Shown: positions 35,176 to 47,011, counted from the first letter of the stretch. The stretch is DNA of 64,000 bases from Nocardioides sp. Arc9.136 (GCF_030506255.1 NZ_CP113431.1:620001-684000), one strand, 5' to 3'. Program-made: numbers and translations. The notes: generated by a model not told the origin, from the letters alone.

Positions 35176-37634
35176 CGACGACCCCGGAGAAGGCCCGCGC
35201 CGCGGAGGCCGAGCGGACCGACCTGGTCACGCTGACCATCGACGGCGTCGAGGTGAGCGTCCCGAAGGACACCCTGGTGATCCGCGCGGCGGAGCAGGTC
35301 GGCGTGCAGATCCCGCGCTTCTGCGACCACCCGCTGCTGGCACCCGTCGGCGCCTGCCGCCAGTGCCTGGTCGACGTCCCCGACGCCGGCAACGGACGCG
35401 GCTTCCCCAAGCCGCAGGCCTCCTGCACGCTGCCGGTCGCCGAGGGGATGGTGGTCACCACCCAGGCGACCAGCGAGGTGGCCGACAAGGCCCAGCAGGG
35501 CGTCATGGAGTTCCTCCTGATCAACCACCCGCTGGACTGCCCGGTCTGCGACAAGGGCGGGGAGTGCCCGCTGCAGAACCAGGCGATGTCCAACGGCCGG
35601 GGCGAGTCCCGCTTCGCGGCGTCCGGCGGCATCAAGCGGACCTATCCCAAGCCGATCAACATCTCCGCGCAGGTGCTGCTCGACCGCGAGCGCTGCGTGC
35701 TGTGCGCCCGGTGCACCCGCTTCTCCGAGCAGATCGCCGGCGACCCGTTCATCGCCCTGGTCGAGCGCGGCGCGCTCCAGCAGGTCGGGATCTACGAGAA
35801 GGAGCCCTTCGAGAGCTACTTCTCCGGCAACACCATCCAGATCTGCCCGGTCGGGGCGCTGACCAGCGCGGAGTACCGCTTCCGCTCGCGCCCCTTCGAC
35901 CTCGTCTCCACCCCGGCCGTCGCCGAGCACGACGCCTGCGGGTCCGCGATCCGTGTCGACCACCGCCGCGGCAAGGTGATGCGCCGGCTCTCGGGCAACG
36001 ACCCCGAGGTCAACGAGGAGTGGATCACCGACAAGGACCGCTTCGCGTTCCACTACGCCCAGCAGCCCGACCGGCTGACCTACCCGCAGGTCCGTGACGC
36101 CGACGGCGGCCTCCGCCCGGCGTCGTGGACCGAGGCGTTCGCCGTCGCGGCCCGCGGCCTCGCGGAAGCCGGTGCGGTCGGCGTGCTCCCCGGCGGCCGG
36201 CTCACCGCCGAGGACGCCTACGCCTACAGCGTCTTCGCCCGCGTCTCCCTCGGCACCAACGACGTCGACTTCCGCGCCCGGCCGCTCTCGGCGGAGGAGG
36301 CGGACTTCCTCGCCTCCGAGGTCGTGCTGACCGGCCCCTGGGGCGGCGCGGTGACGTACGCCGACCTGGAGTCCGCGCGGACCGTCGTCCTCGCCGGGCT
36401 CGAGCCGGAGGACGAGGCGGGCGCGATCTTCCTGCGCCTGCGCAAGGCGTCCGGCCGCGGCACCCGCGTGCTCTCCGTCGCGCCCTTCAGCAGCCGCGGC
36501 CTGCGGAAGATGAACGGCGTGCTCCTGCCCGCGGCGCCCGGCACGGAGGCGGCCGTCATCGAGTCGCTCGCCGAGCGCGCCGAGCACGGCGTCGACGCCG
36601 ACACCGTGGTCCTGGTGGGGGAGCGGCTCGCGACCTCGCCCGGCGCCCTCACCGCGGCGGCGGCGCTCGCCCGGCGCACCGGCGCCCGGCTGGCCTGGGT
36701 GCCGCGCCGCGCCGGCGACCGGGGTGCGGTCGAGGCGGGCTGCCTGCCGAACCTGCTGCCCGGCGGCCGCCCGGTCGCCGACGCCGCCGCCCGCGTCGAC
36801 GCGGCCACCACCTGGGGCGTGCCGTCGCTGCCCGAGGCGCCCGGACGCGACGCCGACCGGATCGTCGCCGCCCTCCGGACCGGCGAGCTCGGGGGCGTGG
36901 TCGTCGGCGGCGTGGACCCCGACGACACCGCCGACCCGGCCGCGACCAGGGCCGCGCTGCGCGCCGCGCGCTTCGTCGTGGCGCTGGAGGTGCGCGAGAC
37001 CGACGTGACCCGGGAGGCCGACGTGGTCTTCCCGGTCGCCCCGGTCAGCGACAAGGCGGGCACGTTCATCACCTGGGAGGGCCGGCCCCGGCCCTTCGAG
37101 GCGGTCTTCACCAACCCGGCCTCGCTGCCGGACCTGCGCGTCCTCGCCGGCGTCGCCGAGGAGCTGGCGCTGCTCGGCCGCGGCCGACCGCTCGGGTTCC
37201 GCACCGTCGCCGACGTCCGGGCCCGGATGGAGGAGCTCGGCGGCTGGGACGGCGAGCGCGGTAGGCCGGCCGCGGACCCCGCGGTCCCGGTGTCGTCGGC
37301 GCCGACCGGCCATGGCGGGCAGGGCGGGCAGGACGGCTTCGTGCTCTCCACCTGGAAGCAGATGCTCGACCTGGGCACGATGCAGGACGGCGACGCCGCC
37401 CTGCGGGCCACCGCCCGGATGCCGGTCGCCCGCGTGACCGCCGCGACGTACGACGCGCTCGGCCCGACCGTGACCCTCACCGGTGACCGCGGCTCGGTGA
37501 CCCTGCCGGCCGAGATCACCTCCGACCTCGTCGACGGCGTGGTCTGGGTCCCGGCGAACTCGTTCGGCGACGGGGTGCTGGCCGGCCTGGCCTCACCCGG
37601 GTCGCGCGTGACCGTGAAGGGAGCGAGCCAGTGA
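35172..37634 (+). CDS. nuoG: NADH-quinone oxidoreductase subunit G
   Basis: A protein of 820 residues. The N-terminal iron-sulfur domain has [20 protein letters not shown] and [10 protein letters not shown] (N1b), [16 protein letters not shown] (N5 region), [16 protein letters not shown] and [13 protein letters not shown] (N4). It continues into a molybdopterin-oxidoreductase-like domain that lacks a cofactor. At residues 251-257 the sequence is AEHDACG where other actinobacterial NuoG carry a Cys-X2-Cys-X3-Cys motif, and a further position reads ITDKDR (285-290), so ligands for an N7 cluster are mostly absent. It overlaps nuoF and nuoH. Confidence 0.94.
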   Translation: MTTTPEKARAAEAERTDLVTLTIDGVEVSVPKDTLVIRAAEQVGVQIPRFCDHPLLAPVGACRQCLVDVPDAGNGRGFPKPQASCTLPVAEGMVVTTQATSEVADKAQQGVMEFLLINHPLDCPVCDKGGECPLQNQAMSNGRGESRFAASGGIKRTYPKPINISAQVLLDRERCVLCARCTRFSEQIAGDPFIALVERGALQQVGIYEKEPFESYFSGNTIQICPVGALTSAEYRFRSRPFDLVSTPAVAEHDACGSAIRVDHRRGKVMRRLSGNDPEVNEEWITDKDRFAFHYAQQPDRLTYPQVRDADGGLRPASWTEAFAVAARGLAEAGAVGVLPGGRLTAEDAYAYSVFARVSLGTNDVDFRARPLSAEEADFLASEVVLTGPWGGAVTYADLESARTVVLAGLEPEDEAGAIFLRLRKASGRGTRVLSVAPFSSRGLRKMNGVLLPAAPGTEAAVIESLAERAEHGVDADTVVLVGERLATSPGALTAAAALARRTGARLAWVPRRAGDRGAVEAGCLPNLLPGGRPVADAAARVDAATTWGVPSLPEAPGRDADRIVAALRTGELGGVVVGGVDPDDTADPAATRAALRAARFVVALEVRETDVTREADVVFPVAPVSDKAGTFITWEGRPRPFEAVFTNPASLPDLRVLAGVAEELALLGRGRPLGFRTVADVRARMEELGGWDGERGRPAADPAVPVSSAPTGHGGQGGQDGFVLSTWKQMLDLGTMQDGDAALRATARMPVARVTAATYDALGPTVTLTGDRGSVTLPAEITSDLVDGVVWVPANSFGDGVLAGLASPGSRVTVKGASQ

Positions 37635-38947
37635 TCGCGATGGCGGCCGACGGGCCGGACCTCTCGGCGTTCGGTGGTGACCCGTGGTGGGTCATCCTCG
37701 TGAAGACGCTGCTCATCTTCGTCGTCCTGGTGCTCCTCACCCTGTTCAACATCTGGTGGGAGCGCCGGGTCGTCGCGCGGATGCAGCACCGCATCGGCCC
37801 CAACGTCAACGGGCCCTTCGGCCTGCTGCAGTCGTTGGCCGACGGCGTGAAGCTGGCGCTGAAGGAGGACATCATCCCCACCGCCGCCGACAAGGCGGTC
37901 TTCCTCCTCGCCCCGGTGATCGCGGTGGTGCCGGCGTTCGTGACGTTCGCGGTCATCCCCTTCGGGCCCGAGGTGAGCTTCTTCGGGGAGCGCACGCCGC
38001 TGCAGCTGACCGACATGCCGGTCGCCGTGCTGTTCGTGATGGCGATCGCCTCGATCGGCATCTACGGCATCGTGCTCGGCGGCTGGTCCAGCGGCTCGAC
38101 GTACTCCTTGCTCGGCGGGCTCCGCTCGAGCGCGCAGATGATCTCCTACGAGGTCGCGATGGGGCTCGCCCTCGTGGCGGTCTTCCTCTACGCCGGGTCC
38201 ATGTCGACCTCGGAGATCGTCGCGGCCCAGGACGACCTGTGGTTCGGGCTGATCCTCGTGCCGTCGTTCGTCATCTACCTGATCGCCATGGTCGGGGAGA
38301 CCAACCGCGCGCCGTTCGACCTCCCCGAGGCCGAGGGCGAGCTGGTCGGCGGGTTCCACACCGAGTACTCCTCGCTGAAGTTCGCGCTGTTCTTCCTCGC
38401 CGAGTACATCAACATGGCGACCGTCTCGGCGCTGGCCACGACCCTGTTCCTCGGCGGCTGGCACGCGCCGTTCTGGATCGACGAGCTGTACGGCGGGTTC
38501 AACGAGGGCTACTGGCCGGTGCTGTGGTTCTTCGGCAAGGTGCTCTTCTTCATCTTCGGCTTCATCTGGCTGCGCGGGTCGCTGCCGCGGCTGCGCTACG
38601 ACCAGTTCATGGCGTTCGGCTGGAAGCGGCTGATCCCGGTCGCGCTGGTGTGGATCATCGCGGTCGCCACGATCCGCGCCACCTCGCTGGAGGGCGGCAT
38701 CGACCGCCGGTACCTCCTCATCGGGATCGGTGTGCTGGCGGTGCTCTTCCTCGCGCTGTTCTTCGTCGGGGACTCCGGTGAGGAGCCCACCGAGGACCGG
38801 CGGGCGGCCGACCGGCCCGGAGGCGCGGGCGCCTCCGGCGGCTTCCCGGTCCCGGCGATGCCGGCCGGCGGCCCGGTGCGCGGCGCCGCCGCACCGCTGA
38901 CCTTCGACCACCCGACGACCGCCCGGTCGACGGCAGGAGAGAGCTGA
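37631..38947 (+). CDS. nuoH: NADH-quinone oxidoreductase subunit H
   Basis: A protein of 438 residues with about eight membrane helices, the subunit that forms much of the quinone chamber and links to the proton channel. Key segments are [57 protein letters not shown] and [18 protein letters not shown]. The last 45 or so residues ([19 protein letters not shown] and on) are a hydrophilic Pro/Gly/Ala tail absent from E. coli NuoH. GTG 37631 overlaps nuoG and the TGA overlaps the nuoI ATG by one base. Confidence 0.96.
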   Translation: MIAMAADGPDLSAFGGDPWWVILVKTLLIFVVLVLLTLFNIWWERRVVARMQHRIGPNVNGPFGLLQSLADGVKLALKEDIIPTAADKAVFLLAPVIAVVPAFVTFAVIPFGPEVSFFGERTPLQLTDMPVAVLFVMAIASIGIYGIVLGGWSSGSTYSLLGGLRSSAQMISYEVAMGLALVAVFLYAGSMSTSEIVAAQDDLWFGLILVPSFVIYLIAMVGETNRAPFDLPEAEGELVGGFHTEYSSLKFALFFLAEYINMATVSALATTLFLGGWHAPFWIDELYGGFNEGYWPVLWFFGKVLFFIFGFIWLRGSLPRLRYDQFMAFGWKRLIPVALVWIIAVATIRATSLEGGIDRRYLLIGIGVLAVLFLALFFVGDSGEEPTEDRRAADRPGGAGASGGFPVPAMPAGGPVRGAAAPLTFDHPTTARSTAGES

Positions 38948-39540
38948 TGGCCACCGTCAAGGAACAGTTCTGGGACCCGATCGCGGGTTTCGGCGTCACC
39001 TTCCGCACGATGTTCAAGAAGGTCGTCACCGAGCAGTACCCCTTCGAGAAGCAGCCGACGGCGCCGCGCTTCCACGGCCGGCACCAGCTCAACCGCTGGC
39101 CCGACGGGCTGGAGAAGTGCGTGGGCTGCGAGCTGTGCGCCTGGGCCTGCCCCGCGGACGCGATCTACGTCGAGGGCGCCTCGAACACCGAGGCCGAGCG
39201 CTTCAGCCCGGGGGAGCGGTACGGGCGCGTCTACCAGATCAACTACCTGCGCTGCATCCTGTGCGGGCTGTGCATCGAGGCCTGCCCGACCCGGGCGCTG
39301 ACGATGACCAACGAGTACGAGCTGGCCGACGACAACCGCGCGGACCTGATCTACGAGAAGTCCGACCTGCTCGCCCCGCTCCTGCCCGGCATGGAGCAGC
39401 CGCCGCACCCGATGCTGCTGGGCAGCGACGAGGGCGACTACTACCGCGGCACCTTCGCGGCACCGCCGTCGCCCTCGACCGGCACCGCCCCCGGCGTGCC
39501 CACCGACGACGACGCGACGCTGCGGGAGGCCGGCCGGTGA
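38947..39540 (+). CDS. nuoI: NADH-quinone oxidoreductase subunit I
   Basis: A protein of 197 residues with two [4Fe-4S] motifs for clusters N6a and N6b: [20 protein letters not shown] and [20 protein letters not shown]. They pass electrons from NuoG to NuoB. The N-terminal helix lies on the membrane ([20 protein letters not shown]). A Pro/Ser/Thr-rich end of about 30 residues follows the core. Confidence 0.96.
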   Translation: MATVKEQFWDPIAGFGVTFRTMFKKVVTEQYPFEKQPTAPRFHGRHQLNRWPDGLEKCVGCELCAWACPADAIYVEGASNTEAERFSPGERYGRVYQINYLRCILCGLCIEACPTRALTMTNEYELADDNRADLIYEKSDLLAPLLPGMEQPPHPMLLGSDEGDYYRGTFAAPPSPSTGTAPGVPTDDDATLREAGR

Positions 39541-40397
39541 CCGCGTTCTGGATCCTCGCGCCGGTCATGGTGCTCGCGGCGCTGGGCATCCTCGTCGTGC
39601 GCAAGGCGGTCCACGCCGCGCTGCTGCTGGCGGTCGTGATGATCAGCCTGGCGGTGCTGTACGCCGTGCTCGAGGCGCCGTTCCTCTTCGCGGTGCAGAT
39701 CATCGTCTACACCGGCGCGATCCTCATGCTCTTCCTCTTCGTGCTGATGCTCGTCGGCGTCGACGCCTCCGACTCGATCGTCGAGACGATCCGGGGCCAG
39801 CGGACGATGGCCGTCGTCCTCGGGATCGGCCTGGGCGTGGTGCTGGTCGCCAGCGTCGGTCAGATCACCCTGGGCACGGTCGTCGGCCTCGACGCCGCGA
39901 ACGAGGGCGGGAACATCGAGGCGCTGGCCAACATCCTCTTCTCCCGCTACGTCTTCGTCTTCGAGACGACCAGCGCGCTGCTGATCACCGCCGCGGTGGG
40001 CGCGATGGTGCTGGCGCACCGCGAGCGGCTCGGGCCCAAGCCGACCCAGCCGGTCCGCGCCGCCCAGCGGGTCCGCGACTTCGCCGAGCGCGGCGAGCAC
40101 CTCGGCCCGCTCCCGGCGCCCGGCGTCTACGCGCGGCACAACGCGGTCGACACCCCCGCGCTGCTCCCCGACGGCACGCCCTCGGAGTCCTCGGTCTCCC
40201 GGACGCTGGCCGCCCGCGGCACGATCCGCTCCGCCCCCGACCTCGCCGACGACATCGAGGACGTCCAGCGCTCGCTGGGCGGGGTCCCCGGAGGCTCCGG
40301 CACGCCCGCGGACGGCTCCGCCGGCTCGGGCCACAACACCGAGAACCCGAGCACCGGCACCGGTGGCCCGGGCACGGACGAGGAGGCACACCGGTGA
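39537..40397 (+). CDS. nuoJ: NADH-quinone oxidoreductase subunit J
   Basis: A protein of 286 residues with five membrane helices in the first 165 or so residues ([20 protein letters not shown] includes the pi-bulge helix region of TMH3). The remaining 120 residues are a hydrophilic tail rich in Gly, Pro, Ser and Thr, well beyond E. coli NuoJ (184 aa). GTG 39537 overlaps the nuoI stop; the stop overlaps nuoK. Confidence 0.93.
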   Translation: MTAFWILAPVMVLAALGILVVRKAVHAALLLAVVMISLAVLYAVLEAPFLFAVQIIVYTGAILMLFLFVLMLVGVDASDSIVETIRGQRTMAVVLGIGLGVVLVASVGQITLGTVVGLDAANEGGNIEALANILFSRYVFVFETTSALLITAAVGAMVLAHRERLGPKPTQPVRAAQRVRDFAERGEHLGPLPAPGVYARHNAVDTPALLPDGTPSESSVSRTLAARGTIRSAPDLADDIEDVQRSLGGVPGGSGTPADGSAGSGHNTENPSTGTGGPGTDEEAHR

Positions 40398-40696
40398 CCG
40401 ACGTGACGCCGTACGTCGTGCTGTCGGCGATCCTGTTCAGCATCGGCTGCGTGGGGGTGCTGACCCGCCGCAACGCGATCGTGGTCTTCATGTGCGTGGA
40501 GCTGATGCTCAACGCCTGCAACCTCGCGCTCGTGGCCTTCGCCAAGCAGCACGGCAACCTCGACGGGCAGATCGCGGCGTTCTTCGTCATGGTCGTCGCG
40601 GCGGCCGAGGTCGTCGTGGGCCTCGCGATCATCATGACCATCTTCCGCACCCGCCGGTCGGCCTCGGTCGACGACGCCAGCCTGCTGAAGTACTGA
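40394..40696 (+). CDS. nuoK: NADH-quinone oxidoreductase subunit K
   Basis: A protein of 100 residues with three membrane helices, MrpC-like. The conserved glutamates of the proton path lie in [19 protein letters not shown] and [20 protein letters not shown] 40394 overlaps the nuoJ stop, and nuoL starts 12 bp later with AGGAAGAGAG before it. Confidence 0.96.
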   Translation: MTDVTPYVVLSAILFSIGCVGVLTRRNAIVVFMCVELMLNACNLALVAFAKQHGNLDGQIAAFFVMVVAAAEVVVGLAIIMTIFRTRRSASVDDASLLKY

Positions 40697-40708
40697 GGAA
40701 GAGAGCGG

Positions 40709-42643
40709 ATGTACTCACTGTCCGAGGCCGCCCACCAGGTGCCGGTGATCGAGCCCAGCGCCGCCGACGGCGTCTTCTCGCTGATGTGGCTGGTCATCGG
40801 CCTGCCCCTGATCGGTGCCGCCGTGCTGCTGCTCGGCGGCCGCGCCACCGACCGGTGGGGCCACTGGCTGGGCACGCTGATGCCGATCGGCTCCTTCGTC
40901 ATCAGCGTGCTGATGTTCCTCGAGCTGCTCGGCCGCGAGGAGGGAGACCGGTCGGTCGGCCAGCACCTCTACGACTGGGTGTCCGTCGGTGACCTGCAGG
41001 TCGGGATGGACCTGCTCTACGACCCGCTGTCGGCGCTGTTCCTGCTGCTGGTCACGGGCGTCGGCTCGCTGATCCACGTGTACTCGATCGGCTACATGGA
41101 GCACGACCCGCGGCGGCGCCGGTTCTTCGGCTACCTCAACCTGTTCGTGGCCGCGATGCTCATGCTGGTCCTGGCCGAGAACTACCTCGGGCTGTTCCTC
41201 GGCTGGGAGGGCGTCGGCCTCGCGTCGTACCTCCTCATCGGCTTCTGGCAGCACAAGCACTCCGCGGCCGCGGCGGCGAAGAAGGCCTTCGTCATCAACC
41301 GCGTCGGCGACATCGGCATGGCCCTGGCCATCGCGCTGCTCTTCACGACCTTCGGCACGACCAGCTTCTCCGCGATCAGCGCGGTCTCCGGCGCCGCCGA
41401 GGAGGACACGCTCACCGCCGTCGGCCTGCTGCTCCTGCTGGCCGCCTGCGGCAAGTCCGCGCAGGTGCCGCTGCAGGCCTGGCTGCTCGACGCGATGGAG
41501 GGCCCGACCCCGGTCTCGGCCCTCATCCACGCCGCGACCATGGTCACCGCCGGCGTCTACCTCGTGGTCCGGTCGAACTTCATCTTCGAGCTCGCGCCGC
41601 ACGCGCAGACCGTCGTGGTCGTCGTCGCGACCGTCACGCTGCTGTGGGGTGCGGTGATCGGCTGCGCCAAGGACGACATCAAGAAGGCGCTGGCCGGCTC
41701 CACGATGAGCCAGATCGGCTACATGATGCTCGGCGCCGGTCTCGGCGTCGCGGGCTACGCCTTCGCGATCTTCCACCTGATCACGCACGGCTTCTTCAAG
41801 GCCAACATGTTCCTCGGCGCCGGCTCGGTCATGCACGGCATGAACGACGACGTCGACATGCGGCGGTACGGCGCGCTGCGGCACGCCATGCCGGTCACCT
41901 TCCTGACCTTCGCGATGGGCTACCTCGCGATCATCGGCTTCCCCGGCTTCTCGGGCTTCTGGTCCAAGGACAAGATCATCGAGACCGCCCTGGCCGAGAA
42001 CTGGGTCGTCGGCGTCCTGGCCCTGCTCGGCGCGGGCATCACCGGCTTCTACATGACCCGGCTGATGCTGCTGACCTTCTTCACCACCAAGCGGTGGAAG
42101 GAGGACGTGCACCCGCACGAGTCGCCCGCCCTGATGACCGTGCCGCTGGTCGTGCTGGCCGCCCTGTCGGTGCTCGGCGGCGTGCTGCTGCTCGGCGACT
42201 GGATCGTCGACTGGCTGGCGCCGGTCGTCGGCGAGGCCCCGCACCACGAGCCGCCGCTGCCGGTCATGGTGATCACGCTGCTCACCGTCGCGGTCGTGGC
42301 CGTCGGCGTCGCCGCCGCGTGGTTCCTCGTCGGCAGGCGGGAGGTGCCGCTGACCCCGCCGCAGGACGTCTCCTTCGCCACCCGGGCTGCCCGCGCCGAC
42401 GTCTACGGTGACGCGATCAACGACGTGCTGGTCGTCCGGCCCGGTGCCGCGACGGTCCGGGGGCTCACCACCGCCGACCGCACGGTCGTCGACGGGGCCT
42501 TCTCCGGCGGGTCGGGGGCGGTCAAGGCCGTCGGCGACCTGCTGCGGCGGCTGCAGAACGGCTTCGTCCGCTCCTACGCGCTCTCCGTCCTCGGCGGCGT
42601 CCTGCTCGTCGTCCTCGCACTCCTGGCGGTGAACCTCGCATGA
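40709..42643 (+). CDS. nuoL: NADH-quinone oxidoreductase subunit L
   Basis: A protein of 644 residues, an antiporter-like proton-pumping subunit with about 16 helices. Features include [38 protein letters not shown] (conserved Glu), [20 protein letters not shown] with the conserved Lys, and [19 protein letters not shown]. The C-terminal part includes the long lateral helix and ends in a membrane helix. It overlaps nuoM by 4 bp. Confidence 0.96.
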   Translation: MYSLSEAAHQVPVIEPSAADGVFSLMWLVIGLPLIGAAVLLLGGRATDRWGHWLGTLMPIGSFVISVLMFLELLGREEGDRSVGQHLYDWVSVGDLQVGMDLLYDPLSALFLLLVTGVGSLIHVYSIGYMEHDPRRRRFFGYLNLFVAAMLMLVLAENYLGLFLGWEGVGLASYLLIGFWQHKHSAAAAAKKAFVINRVGDIGMALAIALLFTTFGTTSFSAISAVSGAAEEDTLTAVGLLLLLAACGKSAQVPLQAWLLDAMEGPTPVSALIHAATMVTAGVYLVVRSNFIFELAPHAQTVVVVVATVTLLWGAVIGCAKDDIKKALAGSTMSQIGYMMLGAGLGVAGYAFAIFHLITHGFFKANMFLGAGSVMHGMNDDVDMRRYGALRHAMPVTFLTFAMGYLAIIGFPGFSGFWSKDKIIETALAENWVVGVLALLGAGITGFYMTRLMLLTFFTTKRWKEDVHPHESPALMTVPLVVLAALSVLGGVLLLGDWIVDWLAPVVGEAPHHEPPLPVMVITLLTVAVVAVGVAAAWFLVGRREVPLTPPQDVSFATRAARADVYGDAINDVLVVRPGAATVRGLTTADRTVVDGAFSGGSGAVKAVGDLLRRLQNGFVRSYALSVLGGVLLVVLALLAVNLA

Positions 42644-44361
42644 ACGACCTCCCCTGGCTGACCGTCCTCGTGGCCGTGCCCCTCGTCGGCGCGGCAGTCG
42701 TCGCCGCGGTGCCGCGCGCCGAGCTGGCCAAGCTGGTCGCGCTCGCCGTCTCGGTGCTGACCCTCGCGCTCGGTGTCGCGGTGGCGCTGCGCTACGAGCT
42801 CGGCGGTGGCATGCAGCTCACCGAGACCCACGACTGGATCGCCGCGTTCGGCGTCCACTACGCGCTCGGGGTCGACGGGCTCTCGCTGCTCATGGTCCTG
42901 CTGACCGTCGTCCTCGTTCCGATCGTGCTGGCCTACTCCTGGACCCACGCCGACGAGGGCACCGGCGCGAGCGGGTCGACCCGCTCGTTCTTCGCCTGGG
43001 CGCTCGCCCTCGAGGCGCTCTCCCTGGCGGTGTTCCTCGCCACCGACGTCTTCCTCTTCTACGTCGTCTTCGAGGCCACGCTGATCCCGGCGTACTTCCT
43101 CATCGGCGGCTTCGGCAAGGCCGGTCGCGGCGCCGCGGCGGTGAAGTTCCTGATGTTCCAGCTCGGCGGCGGCCTGGTCCTGCTCGGCTCGGTGATCGGG
43201 CTCTACGTCGTCTCCGCGCAGGCCGGCGAGCCGTCGTACCTCACCTCCGACCTCGCCGGGCTGGAGATGTCGACCTCCGCGGAGCGGTGGATCCTCGCCG
43301 GCTTCCTCATCGCGTTCGCGGTCAAGGCGCCGCTGTTCCCGCTGCACACCTGGCTGGCCGACACCACGGAGAAGGCCACGCCCGGCACGAGCGTGCTGCT
43401 GGTGTGCGTGCTGGACAAGATCGGCACCTACGGGATGCTGCGCTTCTGCCTGGAGCTCTTCCCCGAGGCCTCGAAGTGGGCCACCCCGCTGGTGGTCACG
43501 ATCGCGCTGATCTCGATCGTGTACGGCGCGCTGCTGGCCATCGGCCAGGACGACCTGCTGCGGCTGGTGGGCCTGACCTCGCTGAGCCACTTCGGCTTCA
43601 TCACCCTCGGCATCTTCGCGATGAGCAGCCAGGGCCAGTCCGGCGCGATCCTCTACATGGTCAACCACGGGCTCGGCACGGCAGCGCTCTTCCTCACCGC
43701 CGGTCACGTCATCGAGCGGCGCGGCACCTCCTCGATCCGCCGGATGGGCGGCATGGAGCGGCTCGCGCCGGTCCTGGCCGGGCTGTTCCTCGTCGCGGGC
43801 CTCGCGACCCTGAGCCTGCCCGGGCTCAGCCCGTTCATCTCCGAGGTGCTCGTCATCATCGCGGCCTTCGACTACCACTGGTGGGTCGGCGCGGCGGCGG
43901 TCACCGGCATCGTGCTCGCCGCGATCTACGTGCTGTGGATGTACCAGCGGGTGATGACCGGTCCCGGCCCGCTCGCCGGCGCGGACGGCGCGGACGGGGC
44001 GGACGGCGCGGGGGAGCACCTCGACGACCCGGCCCACCGCGAGCCGGCCGGGCACGGCTCGGACGCCTCCGAGCGGCCCGCCGGCGGCACGGCGACCGCG
44101 ACGGCCACCCGGCCCGCCTCCACGACCGGGGCCACGGCCGTGCGGGAGACCCGCGACCTGCGACCGCGCGAGGTCGCGGTGCTGGCGCCGCTCATGGTCG
44201 GGCTGGTGCTGTTCGGCTTCTACCCGATGCCGCTGTTCGACGTGGCCAACCCCTATGTCGAGGACCTGATGGCCCGCGTCGACGTCGACGACGACGCCCC
44301 CGCCGTACCCCCGGGCACCGTCGTGGAGCCGGCCGGCGAGCACGCTGGAGAGGGACACTGA
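42640..44361 (+). CDS. nuoM: NADH-quinone oxidoreductase subunit M
   Basis: A protein of 573 residues, an antiporter-like subunit with about 14 helices. Markers are [20 protein letters not shown] (conserved Glu), [20 protein letters not shown] (conserved Lys), and [15 protein letters not shown] low-complexity Gly/Ala/Thr insert of about 60 residues lies near residue 445-505, before the last membrane helix. ATG 42640 overlaps the nuoL stop; nuoN follows after one base. Confidence 0.95.
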   Translation: MNDLPWLTVLVAVPLVGAAVVAAVPRAELAKLVALAVSVLTLALGVAVALRYELGGGMQLTETHDWIAAFGVHYALGVDGLSLLMVLLTVVLVPIVLAYSWTHADEGTGASGSTRSFFAWALALEALSLAVFLATDVFLFYVVFEATLIPAYFLIGGFGKAGRGAAAVKFLMFQLGGGLVLLGSVIGLYVVSAQAGEPSYLTSDLAGLEMSTSAERWILAGFLIAFAVKAPLFPLHTWLADTTEKATPGTSVLLVCVLDKIGTYGMLRFCLELFPEASKWATPLVVTIALISIVYGALLAIGQDDLLRLVGLTSLSHFGFITLGIFAMSSQGQSGAILYMVNHGLGTAALFLTAGHVIERRGTSSIRRMGGMERLAPVLAGLFLVAGLATLSLPGLSPFISEVLVIIAAFDYHWWVGAAAVTGIVLAAIYVLWMYQRVMTGPGPLAGADGADGADGAGEHLDDPAHREPAGHGSDASERPAGGTATATATRPASTTGATAVRETRDLRPREVAVLAPLMVGLVLFGFYPMPLFDVANPYVEDLMARVDVDDDAPAVPPGTVVEPAGEHAGEGH

Positions 44362-44362
44362 G

Positions 44363-45961
44363 ATGGACTTCGTCAAGCCCACCATCGAGTACGCCGAGCT
44401 CGCCCCGCTCCTGATCGTCCTGGGCGGCGCCTGCCTCGGCGTCGTGGTCGAGGCGTTCCTGCCGCGGGAGCGGCGCCGCCTCGTCCAGGTCGTCCTCAGC
44501 GCCCTGGTGCTGCTCGCGGCGCTGGCCACCACCATCTGGCTCGCGACCGACCTCGAGGAGGTCGCCGACGGCGCCGCCCGCGGGCTGCTCGCCGCCGAGG
44601 GCACCGTCGTCGTCGACGGCCCGACCCTCTACCTGTGGGGGCTGATCCTCCTGCTCTCCCTCGGCGGCGTCGCGCTCTTCGCCGAGCGCCGCGTCGAGGG
44701 CGGGGTCTCGGCGTTCGCCGGCCAGGCCGCGGCGCTGCCCGGCACCGAGGCCGAGCGGGAGATCTCGACCCGCGGCTGGGAGCACACCGAGGTCTACCCG
44801 CTGCTGCTCTTCGCGGTCGGCGGCATGCTGCTCTTCCCGGCCTCCAACGACCTGCTCACGATGTTCGTCGCGCTCGAGGTGCTCTCGCTGCCGCTCTACC
44901 TCCTGTGCGGCCTGGCCCGGCGACGGCGCCTGCTCAGCCAGGAGGCGGCGCTGAAGTACTTCCTGCTCGGCGCGTTCTCCTCCGGCTTCTTCCTCTACGG
45001 CGTCGCGCTGGTCTACGGCTTCGCCGGGTCGATGCAGCTCTCCGCGATCGCCGAGGCGGTCCGCAACGACACCGAGAACCAGGGCCTGCTGCTCGTCGGC
45101 ATGGGCATGCTCGCCGTCGGCCTGCTGTTCAAGGTCGGCGCGGCGCCGTTCCAGGGCTGGACGCCCGACGTCTACCAGGGCGCGCCGACCCCGGTCACGG
45201 CCTTCATGTCGGCCGCGACCAAGGTGGCGGCGTTCGGTGCGCTGCTGCGGCTCTTCTACGTCGCCTTCGGCTCCGACCGGTGGAGCTGGCAGCCGATGAT
45301 GTGGGTCGTCGCGATCCTCACCATGGTGGTCGGCGCTGTCGTCGCGGTCTCCCAGACCGACGTGAAGCGGATGCTGGCCTACTCCTCGGTCGCGCACACC
45401 GGCTTCCTGCTCACCGGGGTGCTCGGCGTGCAGGGCGCGGGCGACCTCGCCGAGGGCCAGGTCACCTCGCTGCAGGCGGTGCTGTTCTACCTCGCGACGT
45501 ACGGCGTGGCGACGCTCGGCGCGTTCGCGATCGTCACGCTCGTCCGCGACTCCAACGGCGAGGCCACCCACTTCGACCGGTGGGCCGGACTGGGCCGCCG
45601 CTCGCCGTGGCTGGCCGCGGCGTTCGGGCTGTACCTGCTCTCCATGGCCGGCATCCCGCTGACGGCCGGCTTCGTCGGCAAGTGGGCGGTCTTCACGGTC
45701 GCGATGTCGGCCGGGGCGTGGCCGGTGGTGCTGACCGCGATCGCGTCGAGCATCATCGCGATCTTCTTCTACGTCCGCTACATCCGGATCATGTTCTTCG
45801 CCGAGCCCGACGCGGACCTCGGCGAGGTCGCGTCGGTGACGACGCCGTCGCTGCTGACCTCCGCGACCATCGCGGCGGGCGTGGTGGCGACCGTCGTGAT
45901 CGGCGTCGTGCCGGGCCCGGTTCTCGATCTCGCGGCCCGTGCGGGAGACTTCATTAGGTGA
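44363..45961 (+). CDS. nuoN: NADH-quinone oxidoreductase subunit N
   Basis: A protein of 532 residues, the third antiporter-like subunit. LLTMFVALEVLSLPLYLLCG holds the conserved Glu, and GLLFKVGAAPFQGWTPDVYQ the conserved Lys, with GAPTPVTAFMSAATKVAAFG after it. The nuo set A-N is thus complete in canonical order. Its stop overlaps the start of a polyprenyl diphosphate synthase gene (GTGA), extending the operon into quinone side-chain synthesis. Confidence 0.95.
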   Translation: MDFVKPTIEYAELAPLLIVLGGACLGVVVEAFLPRERRRLVQVVLSALVLLAALATTIWLATDLEEVADGAARGLLAAEGTVVVDGPTLYLWGLILLLSLGGVALFAERRVEGGVSAFAGQAAALPGTEAEREISTRGWEHTEVYPLLLFAVGGMLLFPASNDLLTMFVALEVLSLPLYLLCGLARRRRLLSQEAALKYFLLGAFSSGFFLYGVALVYGFAGSMQLSAIAEAVRNDTENQGLLLVGMGMLAVGLLFKVGAAPFQGWTPDVYQGAPTPVTAFMSAATKVAAFGALLRLFYVAFGSDRWSWQPMMWVVAILTMVVGAVVAVSQTDVKRMLAYSSVAHTGFLLTGVLGVQGAGDLAEGQVTSLQAVLFYLATYGVATLGAFAIVTLVRDSNGEATHFDRWAGLGRRSPWLAAAFGLYLLSMAGIPLTAGFVGKWAVFTVAMSAGAWPVVLTAIASSIIAIFFYVRYIRIMFFAEPDADLGEVASVTTPSLLTSATIAAGVVATVVIGVVPGPVLDLAARAGDFIR

Positions 45962-46965
45962 GCACCAGTTCGTCTGCGGGTCTGGCCCTGCCGGTCACCG
46001 ACCCGGCCCTCGGGGCGCGCCTGCGCGACCGCATGGCCGAGGTCGAGGAAGCGCTCTACGCCCACGTGCGGAGCCGCTACCCCTACGTCACCGAGGCCGC
46101 CAGCCACCTGCTCGACGCCGGGGGCAAGAGGTTCCGCCCGCTGCTGGTCCTGCTGGCCGCGGAGGCGGGTCCCGAGCCGCTGGCCCCCGAGGTGCTGACC
46201 GCCGCGTGCGTCGTGGAGATCACCCACGTCGGCTCGCTCTACCACGACGACGTCATGGACGAGGCCGCGCTGCGCCGCGGCGCGGACTCCGCCAACGCGC
46301 GCTGGGACAACCACGTCGCGATCCTGACCGGCGACTTCCTGTTCGCGAAGTCCTCGGAGCTGACCGCGCAGCTCGGCCCGGACGCGGTCCGGATCCAGGC
46401 CGAGACCTTCAGCCGGCTCGTCGAGGGCCAGATCCTCGAGACCGTGCCGCCCGGCGAGGGCGAGGACCCGCTCGCGCACTACCTCGACGTGGTGGCGGGG
46501 AAGACCGGCTCGCTGATCGCCACCTCCGCCCGGTACGGCGCGCGCTTCGGTGGCGCGTCCGCGGAGGTCGAGGAGGCGCTGACGGCGTACGGCGAGATCG
46601 TCGGCTCGGCCTTCCAGCTCTCCGACGACATCCTCGACATCGCCTCGGAGTCCGCCGAGTCCGGGAAGACCCCGGGCACCGACCTGCGCGAGGGCGTCCC
46701 GACGCTGCCCGTGCTGATGGCCCGGGCCTCGACCGACCCCGCCGACGCCCGGCTGCTCGAGCTGCTGGACGCCGACCTGACCGACGACGCCCTGCACGCC
46801 GAGGCCCTCGACCTGCTCCGCAAGCACCCGGCCCTCGAGGAGGCCCGGGCCTACGTCGTCGCCCGCGCCACCGAGGCCAAGGACCTGCTCACGGTCCTCC
46901 CGCAGGGTCCCGTGCGCGACGCCCTGGAGGCCTTCGCCGACGTCGTGGCGGTCCGCTCCGCCTGA
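45958..46965 (+). CDS. All-trans polyprenyl diphosphate synthase
   Basis: A protein of 335 residues of the trans-isoprenyl diphosphate synthase family (GrcC/HepT/IspB-like). The first Asp-rich motif is SLYHDDVMDEAALRRG, with GGKRFRPLLVLLAAEA before it. The second is FQLSDDILDIASESAESGKT, and the catalytic Lys region is GTDLREGVPTLPVL. It makes the long prenyl chain used by MenA for menaquinone. The overlap with nuoN and the presence of six men genes in the window support a menaquinone role; the exact chain length cannot be read, though small residues before the first motif fit a long product. Confidence 0.92.
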   Translation: MSTSSSAGLALPVTDPALGARLRDRMAEVEEALYAHVRSRYPYVTEAASHLLDAGGKRFRPLLVLLAAEAGPEPLAPEVLTAACVVEITHVGSLYHDDVMDEAALRRGADSANARWDNHVAILTGDFLFAKSSELTAQLGPDAVRIQAETFSRLVEGQILETVPPGEGEDPLAHYLDVVAGKTGSLIATSARYGARFGGASAEVEEALTAYGEIVGSAFQLSDDILDIASESAESGKTPGTDLREGVPTLPVLMARASTDPADARLLELLDADLTDDALHAEALDLLRKHPALEEARAYVVARATEAKDLLTVLPQGPVRDALEAFADVVAVRSA

Positions 46966-47011
46966 GCCGCCGGCGAGGGGCGGCGCCCGGCTCGCCGCTC
47001 CCGGGTCGTCC

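Noticed and set aside
36224..38911. 895-codon open frame on the minus strand
   Set aside because: It is opposite nuoG and nuoH, both of which have strong motifs, and its translation is low-complexity Arg/Asp/His/Pro sequence without family signals.
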